From: Nymphaea colorata
Taxonomy: Eukaryota; Streptophyta; Magnoliopsida; Nymphaeales; Nymphaeaceae
Length of the DNA stretch: 64,000 bases
Direction: 5' to 3'
NCBI RefSeq assembly: GCF_008831285.2
Contig: NC_045141.1
Coordinates: 18,658,848-18,722,847, forward strand
Shown here: positions 40,853-54,900 of the stretch, piece after piece
Layout: each line of letters starts with the position of its first letter
Position numbering within the stretch: position 1 is the first letter of the stretch
Position numbers and translations under genes: made by a program
The notes under the pieces: generated by a model
The model's database searches: none
What the model was told of the DNA's origin: nothing
Seen by the model: the letters and a program-made list of their open reading frames with translations, nothing else

Positions 40853-42945
40853 GCTCTGGCATCAAACAAATCGTCACTGACAAACTGATACTAGTTGCTA
40901 GTTCTGTACCATATACAGAAAAAAACTGTTTGGATGTAACTTCGAAGTGTCTAGAACCCTAGGTGTGGTATCTAAATGTTGAAAACACCTGCAAGCTTGT
41001 CGGCCGGTTGGATTGCCACATCTTCCTTTTCCGTCTTTTTTGTGAGCAGTCTTGTAGCATCATTGTTTGTGAATAATAAATTGTATGTATGCGATGGGAG
41101 TCCAGACTCTGCAGAAAGGATGGACTATCCTTCTCTTTTTTGTATTACATGGAAATGTGAAATTTAGTTATCATCTTCCAAAGGCGGTAGCTATCAAGTG
41201 ACAGCCTTTACATGGAAAATGAAGTCTGAACTCTAATTTCTTCGAGTCTTATTTAGTGTTGTTGCGCAATTGGACGGTACTTGACCGGCTAGACGGAGAC
41301 GGAGACGGAGACGGAGACGGAGACATATTGACTTGGGAACTTATTCAGCGAAAGCCGTCTGGATGTGCGCTTCCAGAGTGGCTGGTTTCTGGCCGGTCCG
41401 ACTGAGATCCATCTGGATTGTAGGCGGTCTCTCGCTGCATGCTGCATCGTTGCCGCTTTCTCATACTCCAACACAGGAAGCCGCCATGCATTTCCAGCGG
41501 CTTAAAACCGCAGGGCCGGTAGTCAGTTTGTTTGCGAGGTGGTTTTATAGTTAAGTATGCGGATTGGTGCAGTAGACAAGGGGTTGGTGCAGTAGATGAG
41601 GCGAGGACTAATAGGTGGTTAGTATCCGTTTTTAATTTTTGAGGTGTCAACTTCGAGGCATTGGAGGACTGGAGGAAAAGTGAGGGGTTTCAACTTTTTT
41701 TTTTTTGAGTGATAAGATAAAATATTCTTCATAACAATTGGATGAAATAATTATGCTCAGTCAAGAAGTACACGAGTCATGCAAAACTGTAAGGTATTAA
41801 GCGAAGAAAGTCTTGGATCAAGTGCTACTCTGCATTTTGAGCATTTTCCATGTTCTAATTTCATGGTTTTCTTCTCGTGAAGGTAGTCCAGGCTCATTAA
41901 TAGTTATAAAAATCCAAATGTACTTTTATGCAACTGCCCGGTCATCATAGGCTACCTGATTGCTGTCGAGGTTTCAATGGATTTGTTAAAAAAAGAGTCC
42001 TAGTTTGGATCTTGCATCAAGTTTTAGACTATGAAAGCAAAGTTGCTTCAAAAATCATGTCTGTTTGTATTTTATTTTTGCATAAGTTGGACCAAGCTAC
42101 AGCCCCTATCTCAAAATAAATACTGAAATTTTGGTAATCTCAAATTTGAAATGCGACGAAGCTTTTTGAAGTGATTTGTGAGAAATTTAATTTCAAAGTC
42201 ATCATCTAAAAATTTAAATATTTACCGCTAATTTAGACCCAGCATATATCAGGCCTTAGTCTTTAGATTTCAACCGAGTCGATGCAAACCCAGTTCCTAT
42301 TCACTCAGCTTGACGAGAATCCAACTCCCAAATGCAAGCAGATTATAATGCTAAAACTCTTGGGGTAGTGATAAAATCGGGTTCCTGGAAATTTTGAGTC
42401 ATTCAGTCCATCACTATCATAGATCAGCATATCGGGAACTTGCCTGCTTTCTGAAGTCAACTTCAATCACCATGTTCAGCAGACTTCCAAGGGTTTTACC
42501 ATTGCTCTCGGAGGCAATTCAGTTAGTTTTATTTTATCACAAAACAGCTCTAGAAAAGACAGGGTTTGCCAGACCCTTAACATATGAAAATATTTTTTTC
42601 GCCTTCCATGTCTCAACTTATTGAATATTTTCTTCAGAACACCAACAGGAAGTGATGTCAGTAAAGGGAAGAAACTCTGATTGTGGATCCACTTTGAACT
42701 TTTATTCTTCACCTTTGCAAAATTTTAGGTTCGATTTTTCATGAATCTGAAATATGACATTCATAGACACACAGACATCATCAGATCAAACAAGACGCTT
42801 CAGGTGATCGTCCATCATGCCTCCAGAAAAAAGAATGGAATTAACAAAATCTTCTGAAAGACTTCATCAAGGAAAGTCCACTCGGACCACAACTGAAGAC
42901 AGTCCTTCCAAAATATCTGCTTCATTCACAATGTTTTCGCTATAT
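40853..42945. other. Intergenic between two convergent genes
   Basis: Contains the 3' trailers of the RCC1 gene (AATAAA at 41075-41080) and, on the opposite strand, of the Smr gene (TTTATT at 42701-42706, read as AATAAA). A GGAGAC hexamer array lies at 41291-41324. Otherwise no gene seen. Confidence 0.6.
41291..41324. repeat. (AGACGG)n hexanucleotide microsatellite
   Basis: About 5.7 perfect units of the six-base motif. Confidence 0.95.
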
Positions 42946-45900
42946 TCAGTGGCTATTATCTGCAAAACTCAATTTGTCTCGCTCAATGTCCACTAGCCGA
43001 ACAATTATAGTTCCAGGATTTCCTTCTTCTTCATGCCACTTGATATGTTCCTTGTCCAGAAATTTGACAATCTGAAAATCCAGGTTTATTTGCAAATGCA
43101 AAAGAAAATCAATCCCTGTATAATAACTATAGAATATAGAGAAATTCTCATGAATTAGATGTTTGAATTACTGTTTCATGTTTTCAAGGAATACATAAGG
43201 CAAGAGAGGAACCCAATGTTTCATGTCTAACATGAAGCCTAGAAAAATCAAACACTTCAAACTCATGACATTCATATAAAGTTTCTGGCTAATATCCCAT
43301 CATGAAAAAGTGCCTACAAACTTATTGTGCAAAAGCATGCACTTAAAGTCAACCACATGGAAACGTTGAACTTCCTACGGACTTGAGAATAACATGAGTA
43401 TAACAATATAAAGGAGATAGAGGAAAATGAAAAGTACAGCTATCCAACACCAGAACTAAAAACCCTAAAAAATAACTATTCCTGAACCACTTTTCCAATC
43501 TAAAAGCCTGATTCATGCAAGGAGTGAATAATTTCTTTCACAAGTTCCTGGTAGTTGTATGATGTGGAGTATTCTCCACATCAAAAATTTATTTCAGAAG
43601 TTCCACAGTTCTTAAATAGATCTACTTGAAGATCCACCACCAACCGGCAACCAGGAAGATTGTGAAAAAGCATAATAATATAATAATAATAATAATAATA
43701 ATGTAATCAATAACCTAAACAAAATAATAAAATTTTACTTTCAGAACATATTAACAAAATAGTTGATACAGTAAAATAAATGATAAAGGAATAATACCGA
43801 ATAATAAATAATATATAGCAACAATAAAACTCGAATTCAATAGGTCAAATAAATAAGATAAACACTATACACGCGTGTAGCAATTGATCCTGTGCTGATT
43901 CATGCTTGTACTGAAAGCACGATGTTATTACATTGATTACTGAAAGATCGGGCCTCGCACCTATTGTTCACATCAGGACCTTTTGTTTCAATAGATTTAA
44001 CTGAAATAATACCCCTAGCTATAGGCCCAGCCATGTAAAACACTTACTGCTTGTCGACGGCTCCCACCAGAACCAGTTTGTGGATATGTCTCGGCAATAA
44101 TTTTCAGAAACTGGATGGCTGATATATAAAAAAAAAATCATGTCTACTTTAGTCATCAATTCTTTCAAAGTCAAGAAATAAAGCATATAATGCTGATCAC
44201 TTACATGGGATGCCTGAAAGTGATGAAAGATGCAACTTCAAAAGTTGTATTGCTTGCCTTTTGCCATGATCATGTACGTCCAGAGTTACATCAGATTGTG
44301 TCTCCTCATTGCTGCAAAGAGGACCTTCACTATGTAGAACGTAAAATTTCTTCTGGTGTATCTTAACCATCATTTGTTAAAAATGAAAAAGAGAAACAAG
44401 AGTATAAACTACGAAATCTCTAAGCTCTAACCTGTCAAAAAATTTTGCAGACTCTTCATCTAATTCACGTCCCTTTGTGTTATAAGATTTTCCCTGCACA
44501 CATGCCGTTTCAGAAAAAATAAGACTGGATCTGTTCCATGAGAAGATCAAATAGATATTTAAGTTGATTGCATCAATGGTAAAATAAAGAGATCCAATCA
44601 AATGCTAGTTGAGACAAAACTTCGGAGTGGAAGTGCAAAACAACTCGTAACAGGCAAGACTTTGTATTTAAATAAGCTTACCAATTGCAAGAAGGTAATC
44701 AATAAGTACTGGGCGCGCGGAAACTACATTTTACATGGTTCTAGCAGGACAAGATCAGTAAGGGCATGCAACAATGGGAACAGTTCTTATGGAAATTCAA
44801 ATTTTGAAGTGGGAACATTTTATGGAATTCTGAACAATGATGAGATGAGTTGTCTTCTCTCTTATAAAATTCTATAAGACAAACAAAAATAAAGAAACTT
44901 ATCTAGGAGCTGCATATCATGGCATTTATGACAATGGAAAGAGATTACGTTGTTTAGTTACAAAAACGCAACCAGGTTAGACTTAGAGAACACAACGATC
45001 TCAGTTCACTATTGAAGTGTTGGGGCCCATAAATGGAAGGCCAGAGATTCAATCCCTTTGAATACAATGGTCTACTTGCATTGAATGCCCTACATTTTGA
45101 GAAATATATGGTCCAAGATGGTTTTGTTAAAAACCATCAAGAAGAAATTGCCTGGTGCAGTTCATAAACCACATTTTAAAAGGTCCAGCATGATCACTTG
45201 CATAATTCAAAACATAACCAATTTAGCTCCTATTTTTGCTTAAACAAAAACTTGCATGGTTAAGTAGACGAACACTCAATAATGCTTGTAGTCATGATAC
45301 TAGTCAAATAAGTCATATGTTTGCATGCTTCCTCCTTAGACCAATATGGAACACCCTTGATGGTTCTGTGCCATGATGCCTCACACAATCCCAGATGCCA
45401 TCAAGTTAGCTTCTATTTTTGCTTAAACATAAGTTTCAAGGTTAACAAGAACTTGTTAAAGCTTGTGGTCATGATACTGGTCCAATTATTTCATCTATTT
45501 ACATACTTCCTATGACAAAATTAACAAATATTGTTCCCACGATATACAAATTTCTTCATAGTAACAAACTATAAAAAAAAATCTTTGAGGTGTCCAATGT
45601 CAGTAGCTGTGGAAAATCAAAGCTCTTTTCCAAGTAGTATACTTTGAAAGAGAAGAAGAAACTTATAATGTTAAAATCAGTCCCCTTCTTCTTAAATATA
45701 AGCTATGAGAGTTATTGTGGGTACACCTGTAAAACCTTATGCCAAATTCAAGACCATGCAAAAAACTTTAGAAAATGTATCATAAAATTTCTTTTGCTTT
45801 TGTTTAGAAGCAAACCTCTTCCAAAAGATATTTTGCTCGGTCAAGATTCCCCTCTGAATATGCCTGAGCAGCCTGCATAGGTTAGATCTATCAAGAATTA

Positions 45901-48900
45901 TTTTCCTATAAAATTATAAATTATTATAAGAAGGCTCATGATCTTTAAAAATCTGAACATTCAAATGTTAAGACATAGTATATATAACACACACATATTA
46001 TACAGTATATATTTTGCATTTTATTATTTCTTTAATTTTGTTCTTTCTGTATCTTATTCTCTTTTCTGTTTTTTTTTTTCAGAATTCAGCAGTATAGCAC
46101 TGAAAAGTTGAAGGGGGTCATAATATTTTTAATAAATTTCTTTTGTATTCTATTTCTTTTTGTTTTTAGATTTTAGCTCAGTCCTGGTCAACAGTCACTT
46201 TTGACCAGGACTGAGCCAGCCCTATAACCAGTTCAGTTTCCTTTGGGACCTCAGGTGTATATCTTGAGGGGAATGCTCCCTTTGTAATAGTTATTCTTTT
46301 GCTAAGAATTGCCAGTAATATTCAGAGTACTCTTATTCTTTTGTTAGTGCATGCGTAAGACATTGTTTGTGAGTGTCAGCCTTGTTTTGTGGCTTACCTA
46401 TTGCTATTTAGAGTGGACTTTTACACCAAGAAGATATAATGCTTGAAACTTCAAAGTTACTTACAGCTTCATAGTAAGATTTCGTTGCATCCCATTGCTG
46501 CTGGGCAGATTTCCTTAGGGCTTGAAATTCACTCACTTTGGCTTCCTGGTACAAGTTATCCTTGTCTACATGTCCAGATAAGGACTTAGTATTACTCAAA
46601 AAAGGATCTTTCAAGAATATAAACAGAAAATATGGTACTAGGAGGAAAAGAGATGAATATCACGAGAATACTTTAACGTCAGATAATGTGTATTACAAAT
46701 GCAGATAACCCCAGTCAGGAGGATACCAATATTTCGTTTGCTATATTACCTTTTTTCCCAAGTACGATTTTCTGACCTTAAAGCAGACTATCTACATAAT
46801 GCTGAATCTGATAAGTACAAATCAGGAAAAAATGCATATCTAGTTCTATGCTCAGGCAGGACACAGTGGATGACCAACAAGACCTTTCCCAGTTAAATTA
46901 CCACCTTCCATTGAATGATAGATGTCCAATGTACTAAAATGGTTACCTTCATCAGGATGAAGGTTTGGCTCCACAGGACTAGCTTCAGGACGGCTTTCTA
47001 CCACTACTTTTGCTTTCCACACCATCTTCGTCTTCCCAGTCTTCTTTGGCAATTGCTCAGATCTCTCAGGCATGCTAAACAATGACTCTAGAACTTCCCT
47101 TTCAAGATTATTCTTCTTAATAGCTACACAAGGTTCTGAGTCCTTGGGCTTTAGACTATCTTCACTGCATGTTTTCAAACTAAGTAAATACCTAGTTAGG
47201 CATGAGACAAGTAAGATTAAGTTCATCTAATCTAGATGCAATTTATTCATTCCTGGCTATTAGGTTCATATGCTTATAAAGAAGAAGTAATTTAAAAGCA
47301 AAATGATCAGAATAAAGAAAAAGTCATGGAATAGCGGATGCTGCTGGCCTTGGATGGAACTGAAAATCCAAAAACAACAACTTAGCAAAAAGTTTCGTTA
47401 GTACTGGTAAAATGTTTTCATGCATCCACATGCCTATTTTCAATCTTTAACAGTACCACAAATCTTACACAATTAAATCAGATCCCTTATGCAGTCAATT
47501 ACACGTAAGAACCAGTAAGATTTATCCAGTACCCAATTTTTGGTTAATAATTTTACTTCTACCTTAAAATCAGCGTTTTCTAGTAAAACAGCCAAAAAAT
47601 GTACCCACATTTTTTGAAAATGCTGTATTGTACCTGCACCTATGGCCTCCCTCTCTCTACCTTTCGTGCACACACACATATATCTAGTTTTCTACTTTGG
47701 ATCAGTACAACTCATAGTCCTAATGTTGAATACTGAACGTATACCACTACATCCAGTGCATCATAAGCGTCCCTAGAATGGACTTTTAAGACCAAAGTGA
47801 CAGTTAAAAGTACAAATTCAAGAGGAGGCCCAAGAAACAAACATAGTAAGCTTCAAACGGTACACAGAATCAAGAATAGCCATCTTTAATGGGAATATAA
47901 AGGTTGAGTAAAACCAACAAATGGTTTGGTACCTATGAGCATGAATCTCTGTTGGAACGTCTTCATCAAATGGACAATCAACCATTTCTGTTTTTCCACA
48001 TGCAAGCTGGTAGATAAATTTTAGCCAGTTAGATTGCAAGGGTTACTGGTCTAACTTGGTGCTGCTTTGTAGGAAATAAATGCAAACCATGATCATAAGT
48101 TGGAAATCGTGTCAGAACATCTTTCACAACTCAGTCCAAGAGGCACTGGAACTAATCTTGCCACTAAGATCCAAAAGGTTCATAAAGCAATGTCGCAGAT
48201 AAATATCAGATTTGGTATTAGCACATTGCTTAAGCTCTTTAAGTTTTCAATAATCTTTCATCTGTTAGCCTATCCAATCTAAACTGTTGACTGACTTTCA
48301 TCCATGTGTATTTCCAAAACTGCAGATGGAAATGCAAGGATAAAGATTCTCACAAAAAGGAGACCTCCGAGTTTTGCGTGTATCAGTCATGATCAACAGG
48401 AACAAGCGACATCTGAGTTCATTCAAAAAAAGAAAAATTTTATACCTAGCTACCATGAAAATAAATGCAGCAAAAATTTGCACCATGATATTTGTCAAGG
48501 ACAAAAGAGTACGGTCACTTTCTAGTCAAATCAGACTAAGAATTCTCAGCCACTTGAATGCAGAACCTACCTAATTATGTCCACTTTTTGCCATAATGAT
48601 GACTGCTCAAGAACAGGTACCATTTAATTGTCAACATCCATGAACGAGGCTCCTTCTATTGTTTATATTTGCCAACATTAACAAAGATTTATTCATGCCT
48701 TGAAGATGTCTCAATTGCTCATGATAAGAAATAAAGATAAGTGTAAGTTACCTATCTTAACATGCTGCAGCAAAAACGAAGTTTCTCAAGGAAAAGATAG
48801 ACATTTTTTGGATGTTCGAAATAAATTTGAAATAGAGTTCTTGGTCAAAGAAATTTCTTAATATAAAAGTTATTGGTCATTGGTCAAAGAAAATTCTTGA

Positions 48901-51900
48901 GAGACATGCATTTAAGCCAATAGAGTGCCACTTGACCTTAACAACCTATGCAATTAGTTGAAAGTTGAAAGTTGAAAGTTGAAACCTTATTGCCATTCCA
49001 TGCCAGTGCTAAATAATTCATGTTGAGTTGTGATTACATTACCCTCCTTCCTCGGGAACAGGCATTTTCCTTGTAAATTCTAACCAAGGAGAAGATTTAT
49101 TTTTTTATTTTTTTGAAAAAAAAAGAACCCCTAGTACTGGTGTTCCAGTTTGCACCACTGCCTCCTGAGTGCTCGTGCTGCTGCCTCCCCCTCACCCTGC
49201 AGATAAGTTCTTCCCTTCCTCCTCCTCCTTCCTTCCTTCCTCCTCCTTCTTCCTCCTCTCTGATGCCACACCCAAGCAGCACCTGCACCCACATCATCAT
49301 GGGTGTAGCAGGCTAGATGGTGAACCCATATATTATAGATTTTAATAGTATGTCAACATATTTGAGGTGCCAATGGTGGATGCACAGGGCATAGGTTTTA
49401 TGACCCACATGGCACAGGTTTTACCTGGCACACCAACATATTGAAGCATGTACCACCAAGTGCATAGATGGCAGACAGAACCATAGCTCTTCTAGATTCA
49501 TATCCTGCCCATCAAAGGGAGGCCTTTATCCCCTTCGACTTAAGTTTTTCAGGAAAGGCTCAAAAAGAGTCCTGAACGACCACACCAATTAGCCTTCATC
49601 CAAGGATGAAAAGTATGCACCTCTATGAACAAGTCGATTACAGATAAAAATTCTGTCAAAGCCTGCTGCAGTAAAATACACAAGATGTGATGCTTCTCAT
49701 GTTTATCCAAAAGCTAACATAAACATGAGTATGGTCCATACACGCAAAATCATATTCATACACATGCTTGGTAGTTGGCACAGGAGATTACAGACACATG
49801 CATGTGCAAGGACACAGATGCCCAACAATTAAACAAAAATAATCAAGTGACAAATGAAAGGATAGATCATTGACCATGCCCTGTACAAGCTTCAATATGT
49901 CTACCAAACTGTCACAATGCTTCAGGTAATGTTTGGTGCTGTGCCATACAGACACTAAGTACACAAGGAAGTGTGAGTGCAACATAGTTACAGCCATCAT
50001 TATCAAGGTTCCAGCAGTTGGTTTTCCCCTCATAATATTTCTAGATGTATAGCGTAAAAGTTTTATATTCCAAATGCAATCACTCATATAGTAATTATAC
50101 TCCCTTTTTATAAAAAGAATACGTCCACAAGCATATACCATGAATTTACAAGTACCACAAAAGAAAGGTAATATGACCCATTGAGAAGAACACCCACAAT
50201 ACTGTCCATGGTCACCATAAACCCTATGTACATAGAATAACAGCCAACATCCACCTACTATAGTACTGATGAATATGAGAATATTAATGTTGTGAAGCAC
50301 CACTTACATGACTGGTACTTACCATGTCACCATCTTTGAAATGATGAATCTGGTCCTCTACAAAGGTGGAAGCTAACTTAAGTAATTCCTTTGCAGCCTG
50401 GAAAACCAAAACTGTTATAAAGCTTCTCCTCAACAGCAATCAAATACACATTAGGGAATAAGTTTCCAACAGTACAAAGACCATGAAGAACATTCCTGTG
50501 TTGAATATACTTGACATGCCATAAGCATATTTCACATATGTATTTGCATCAAAAGTACATTTTAACAGTTTAGCATAAGCTACATTGGATTCGGAGCAAG
50601 GTTTTCGTGAGACAACTACTTGTGATGCCAACTAAATCAAGCCATCATAGTTCTTAAGTCTTAACCATGCAATCACAGTGAAAAAGGGTTTAATTTTGGG
50701 AAAAAGAAAGGTCCTACATCCTACAAGAGATAAAAAAGAACCAAACAAGTATTGGAAACAGTTTTATGCTTATGCATATGTTCTAAATAGATAGTGTCAT
50801 GTTCTGTTATTTTTTAGGATTCCTTTTATGGAACTCTCATTTGTAACAGCAACGGTGTGCTTATATTTTCAGGCACAGAAGTAATTAAGAAAATATGCTG
50901 CTTGCAACAGATGGTAAACACAATAAGGTGACTGTAATAACAATATTTGAAACCAACTATTACAAAGTCATTGAATGTCCTAATACAAGCCAATTTGATA
51001 ACCGCTGCAAGATCAAGAGCCTAAACCAAGCTTATCTCTCTTTCACCATAGAATTTTGACGTCACATTCGACAATAAAAAATAAAAAAAAAGCTGCCATG
51101 TCTTAGACTATGCCAGGTTTGAGAAAAGTTGTTAGCATGATATTGTGCGTCTTCTATATCTATGAGTATCCGTGTTGTATAGTTTCATGCTTTTTATTAT
51201 TCCCATGCACAGTACTGTCATTCTTAACCATAGTAGACCACAAACATTATCATAAGTATTCTGAAAATCCTCTTTGAACCATAAGTATATGTTAGAATAT
51301 TGTGTATTGGGAACCGGGTCTGGATGTGGACCCGGTCCCATGGGCGCGGGAACCGAGAGTGGCTCGGTTCCCTAGACAGGTCTCCCTCTTATATTCCCAC
51401 TTATTGCTGTTTTGTTGATTAAGTGAGTAATAATATTCTCTCTCCTAGGGTTGCGGTTTTGCCCCTAGGTTAGAGCCTCTCCGTGGTTTTTCACCTCTTC
51501 TTGAGGTTTTCCACGTATATCGTGTGTTTCCTCTCTGTTTCTCTAGTCCATTGTGTGTTTCTACATGGTATCAGAGCCAACGCGTGTGAGATTGTTGGTG
51601 TGCCAGTAGCGTATCCGCCGTTTTTCTGTCGCCCGCCAGTTTTTGGTCTCTGCCGCCGCCGTCATCCGTTTTTTCTGCCGCCACTTCCCGCTGCTGCCGC
51701 CGCTGCCGTTTCCGCCGTCGTCATCCCTTTCCGCTGCCGCCGTCGTCATCCCTTTCCGCTGCCGCCGGCGTCCTCTACAGCGCCGTCGCCCCCTTCAACG
51801 CCGTCGCCTGCGCGCCTCCTGGTTTTCCTGGTGTTGGGTAGTGCTGCTTGTTGGTGCACGTGATGGCCGAAGAGATGATCCCCAAGATTGATGTTGCCTT

Positions 51901-54900
51901 CGACACGAGCCAGACTACCAAGAGCGAGAACTTGCCGGTTCAGGTCACGTCTATTCGTTTGAATAAAGACAACTATCTCTCTTGGTCTGCCGCACTCGAA
52001 ATAGGGATAACTAGTCGCGGTCGCCTTCCCTATATCACAGGGGAGAAACCGGCGCCTAGCAAAGCAGACCCTCGATGGGCAACTTGGGCGTTGGAGGACA
52101 GTCAGGTTAAGGTGTGGATCATTAGTTCTGTTTCTGCTGATATTCAACCTCTTATTCTACGGAAGTCGACCTCTTATGATATGTGGACGGTGCTTGCGAG
52201 GATGTATGGCCGTAAGAAGAGGGTTCTGCGTACGTATCAGATTAAACGCAGTATCTACTCTCTTAAACAGGGTGATTTGTCCGTAGCCTCCTTCTATGCT
52301 GCCCTGAAGACTAAATGGGAGGAACTCGACTATCATGTGAATGATGACTGGAACTGTGGGTCTGATCATGCCTTGTACTGGGAAAAGGAATGGATGGATC
52401 GTACGTTTATTTTCCTTGGAGGCCTGCGTGATGAATTTGAATCCATTCGGAGTCAAATTCTCAACTGTGATGAGATTCCTGGGATAGAGGAGGTATATGC
52501 TCGGGTGGAATCTGAGGAACAACGACGCCAAGTGATGCATATTGACTCCAGTCATGGGAGTTCTCCTTCAGCCTTTGTTAGTCGTGCTTCAGGGACTGGA
52601 CAGCGTCCTACTCAACGTTGTAGCCATTGTAACAAATTGGGACATTCAGTTGATTTCTATTGGGATATTCATCCTGAGAAGAGACTTGTCCGGGGTCACC
52701 CTCCTTCTAGTCGGCGGAGTCCTTCTGTGCCAGATCCCAGTCGAAGTGGCTCTTCAAGTGTTGAGAAATCTAAGCTGTCCGCTGATCAAATCAAGGAACT
52801 GCAAGCGTACATCAGCTGCCTGTCTACTACTCAAGAGGAAGCCTCCACGTCTGAGGGAGCTCAGTTAGCCCAAGCTCTTGTTGCCACTAGCGATCAAGGT
52901 ACTTCCTCTCTTGGTGGTTGGATTGTTGACAGTGGAGCTACACATCATATGACAGGGGATCCTAAGATGTTTCAAGAATACAAATTGTCTTCCGGGCAGC
53001 AACGCGTGTCGATGGCTGATGGTTCTTCTATCTCTCTGGCTGGAAAAGGGAGTTTGTCATTGTTAAATAAATACCATCTTCATGATGCTCTTCATGTTCC
53101 TAATATTCCTGTGAATTTGTTATCCGTCAGCAGTATTACCAAAGAGCTTAATTGCAATATAATTTTTTCTGCTGATCGTTGTTTCCTGCAGGACTTGGTG
53201 ACGGGGCAGAAGATTGGGATTGGTTCGGCTATTGATGGACTTTACAGACTGCCTGTGCAGGTCGCTTCTGCTCTTATTTCAGCCACTAGTGGGCAGTTGT
53301 CAGGCATGGAAGACAGCTCCACCATTATGCGATGGCACGAGCGGCTTGGTCATCTTCCGTTTCCGTTGATTAAGAAGTTGTTTCCTAGTCTTTTTCATTC
53401 TTTTTCTATGGACTCATTCACCTGTGAAGTGTGTCAGTTGGGTAAACATGTTAGGGCTTCGTACCCTATTTCCTTCAATAAAACCACCCGTCCTTTTGCT
53501 TTGGTTCACTCTGATGTTTGGGGTCCTTCGGGAGTACCCACTTGTCGTGGTTTTCATTACTTTATGACTCTTATTGATGACTACTCCCGTTGTACGTTCG
53601 TGTACCTGTTGAAAGAGCGTAGTGAAGTTCCCGTTATTGTAAAAAATTTTGTTGCCTTTGTTGAGACTCAGTTTCAGACTTCTATTTAGGCGTTCCGCAC
53701 TGATAATGCTAGAGAGTATGTCTCTCAATCCCTTGATGATTTCTTGAGGAGCAAGGGTATTGTTCATGAAACATCCTGTAGTTACACTCCACCCCAAAAT
53801 GGCATCGCTGAACGGAAGAATCGCCATTTATTAGATGTCACCCGGGCTATTATGTTCCATCGGCATGTTCCTAAGTGTTACTGGGGTGATGCACTTCTCA
53901 CTAGTGCACATCTCATTAACCGTATGCCTACTCGTGTGTTGAATGGTCATTCCCCGTATTCTGTGCTTTGGCCTACTCAGAATCCCTGGCCTCTTACTCC
54001 TTGGGTGTTTGGGTGTATCTGTTTTGTACATGACCATAGTCCCTCTCTAAAAAAACTTGATCCTCGGTCTATCAAGGGTGTCTTCTTGGGGTATTCCTCC
54101 ACTCAGAAGGGATACAAATGTGTTGATCCTACCACCTCCAAAGTTTATGTCTCCCGGGATGTTATTTTTCATGAACATGAGGCATACTTTCCTGTGAATC
54201 CTCTTCAGGGGGAGTGGCTAGGGAACAGTGGGGAAGAGTATTCCTCAAATCAACTGATTCAGTTTATGGATTTCTTAGATTACAAGGCCAGTCACACTGT
54301 GGCAGACATGGTCAGAGATGAAGGGGGCTCATCGGGCTCTGTGGATGATCAGCCCACTGCCCGTGATCACTTGTTTGGCCAGGTGTACACCAGGAAGAAG
54401 AAAGATGTGGTTGAGGATGTTGATGTTACCAATCCCAATCCTATGAGTTCCCCGGATGACCCAAGTCCAGTGAATGATGAGCTTCCCATAGCCCTGCGCA
54501 AGGGCACTAGGTCATGTACTTCTCACCCTATTCAGAGATTTGTTTCTTATGCAAAACTTAGTAAGGATTATAAATGTTTTATTACATCCTTGTCTAAGTC
54601 TGTGATTCCCAAGTGTGTGGAAGATGCTAGAGAGGATCCCAAATGGCTACAGGCCATGACAAAGGAGATGGATGCCTTGGCAAGGAACAACACTTGGTAA
54701 GTAGTTGATATTCCCAAGGGCGCTCATTTAGTTGGTTCCAAGTGGGTGTTCAATGTGAAGTACAAACCTGATGGTACTGTGGAACGGTATAAGGCTCGTC
54801 TTGTTGCAAAGGGGTTCAGTCAAAAATATGGTATTGATTATCTTGAAACTTTTGCCCATGTTGCTAAACTGAAAACTGTGAGAGTTATTCTAGCACTTGC

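Noticed and set aside
51483..51863. 126-residue frame ahead of gag
   Set aside because: Starts in the LTR and crosses the primer-binding site and tandem leader repeat; not a gene.
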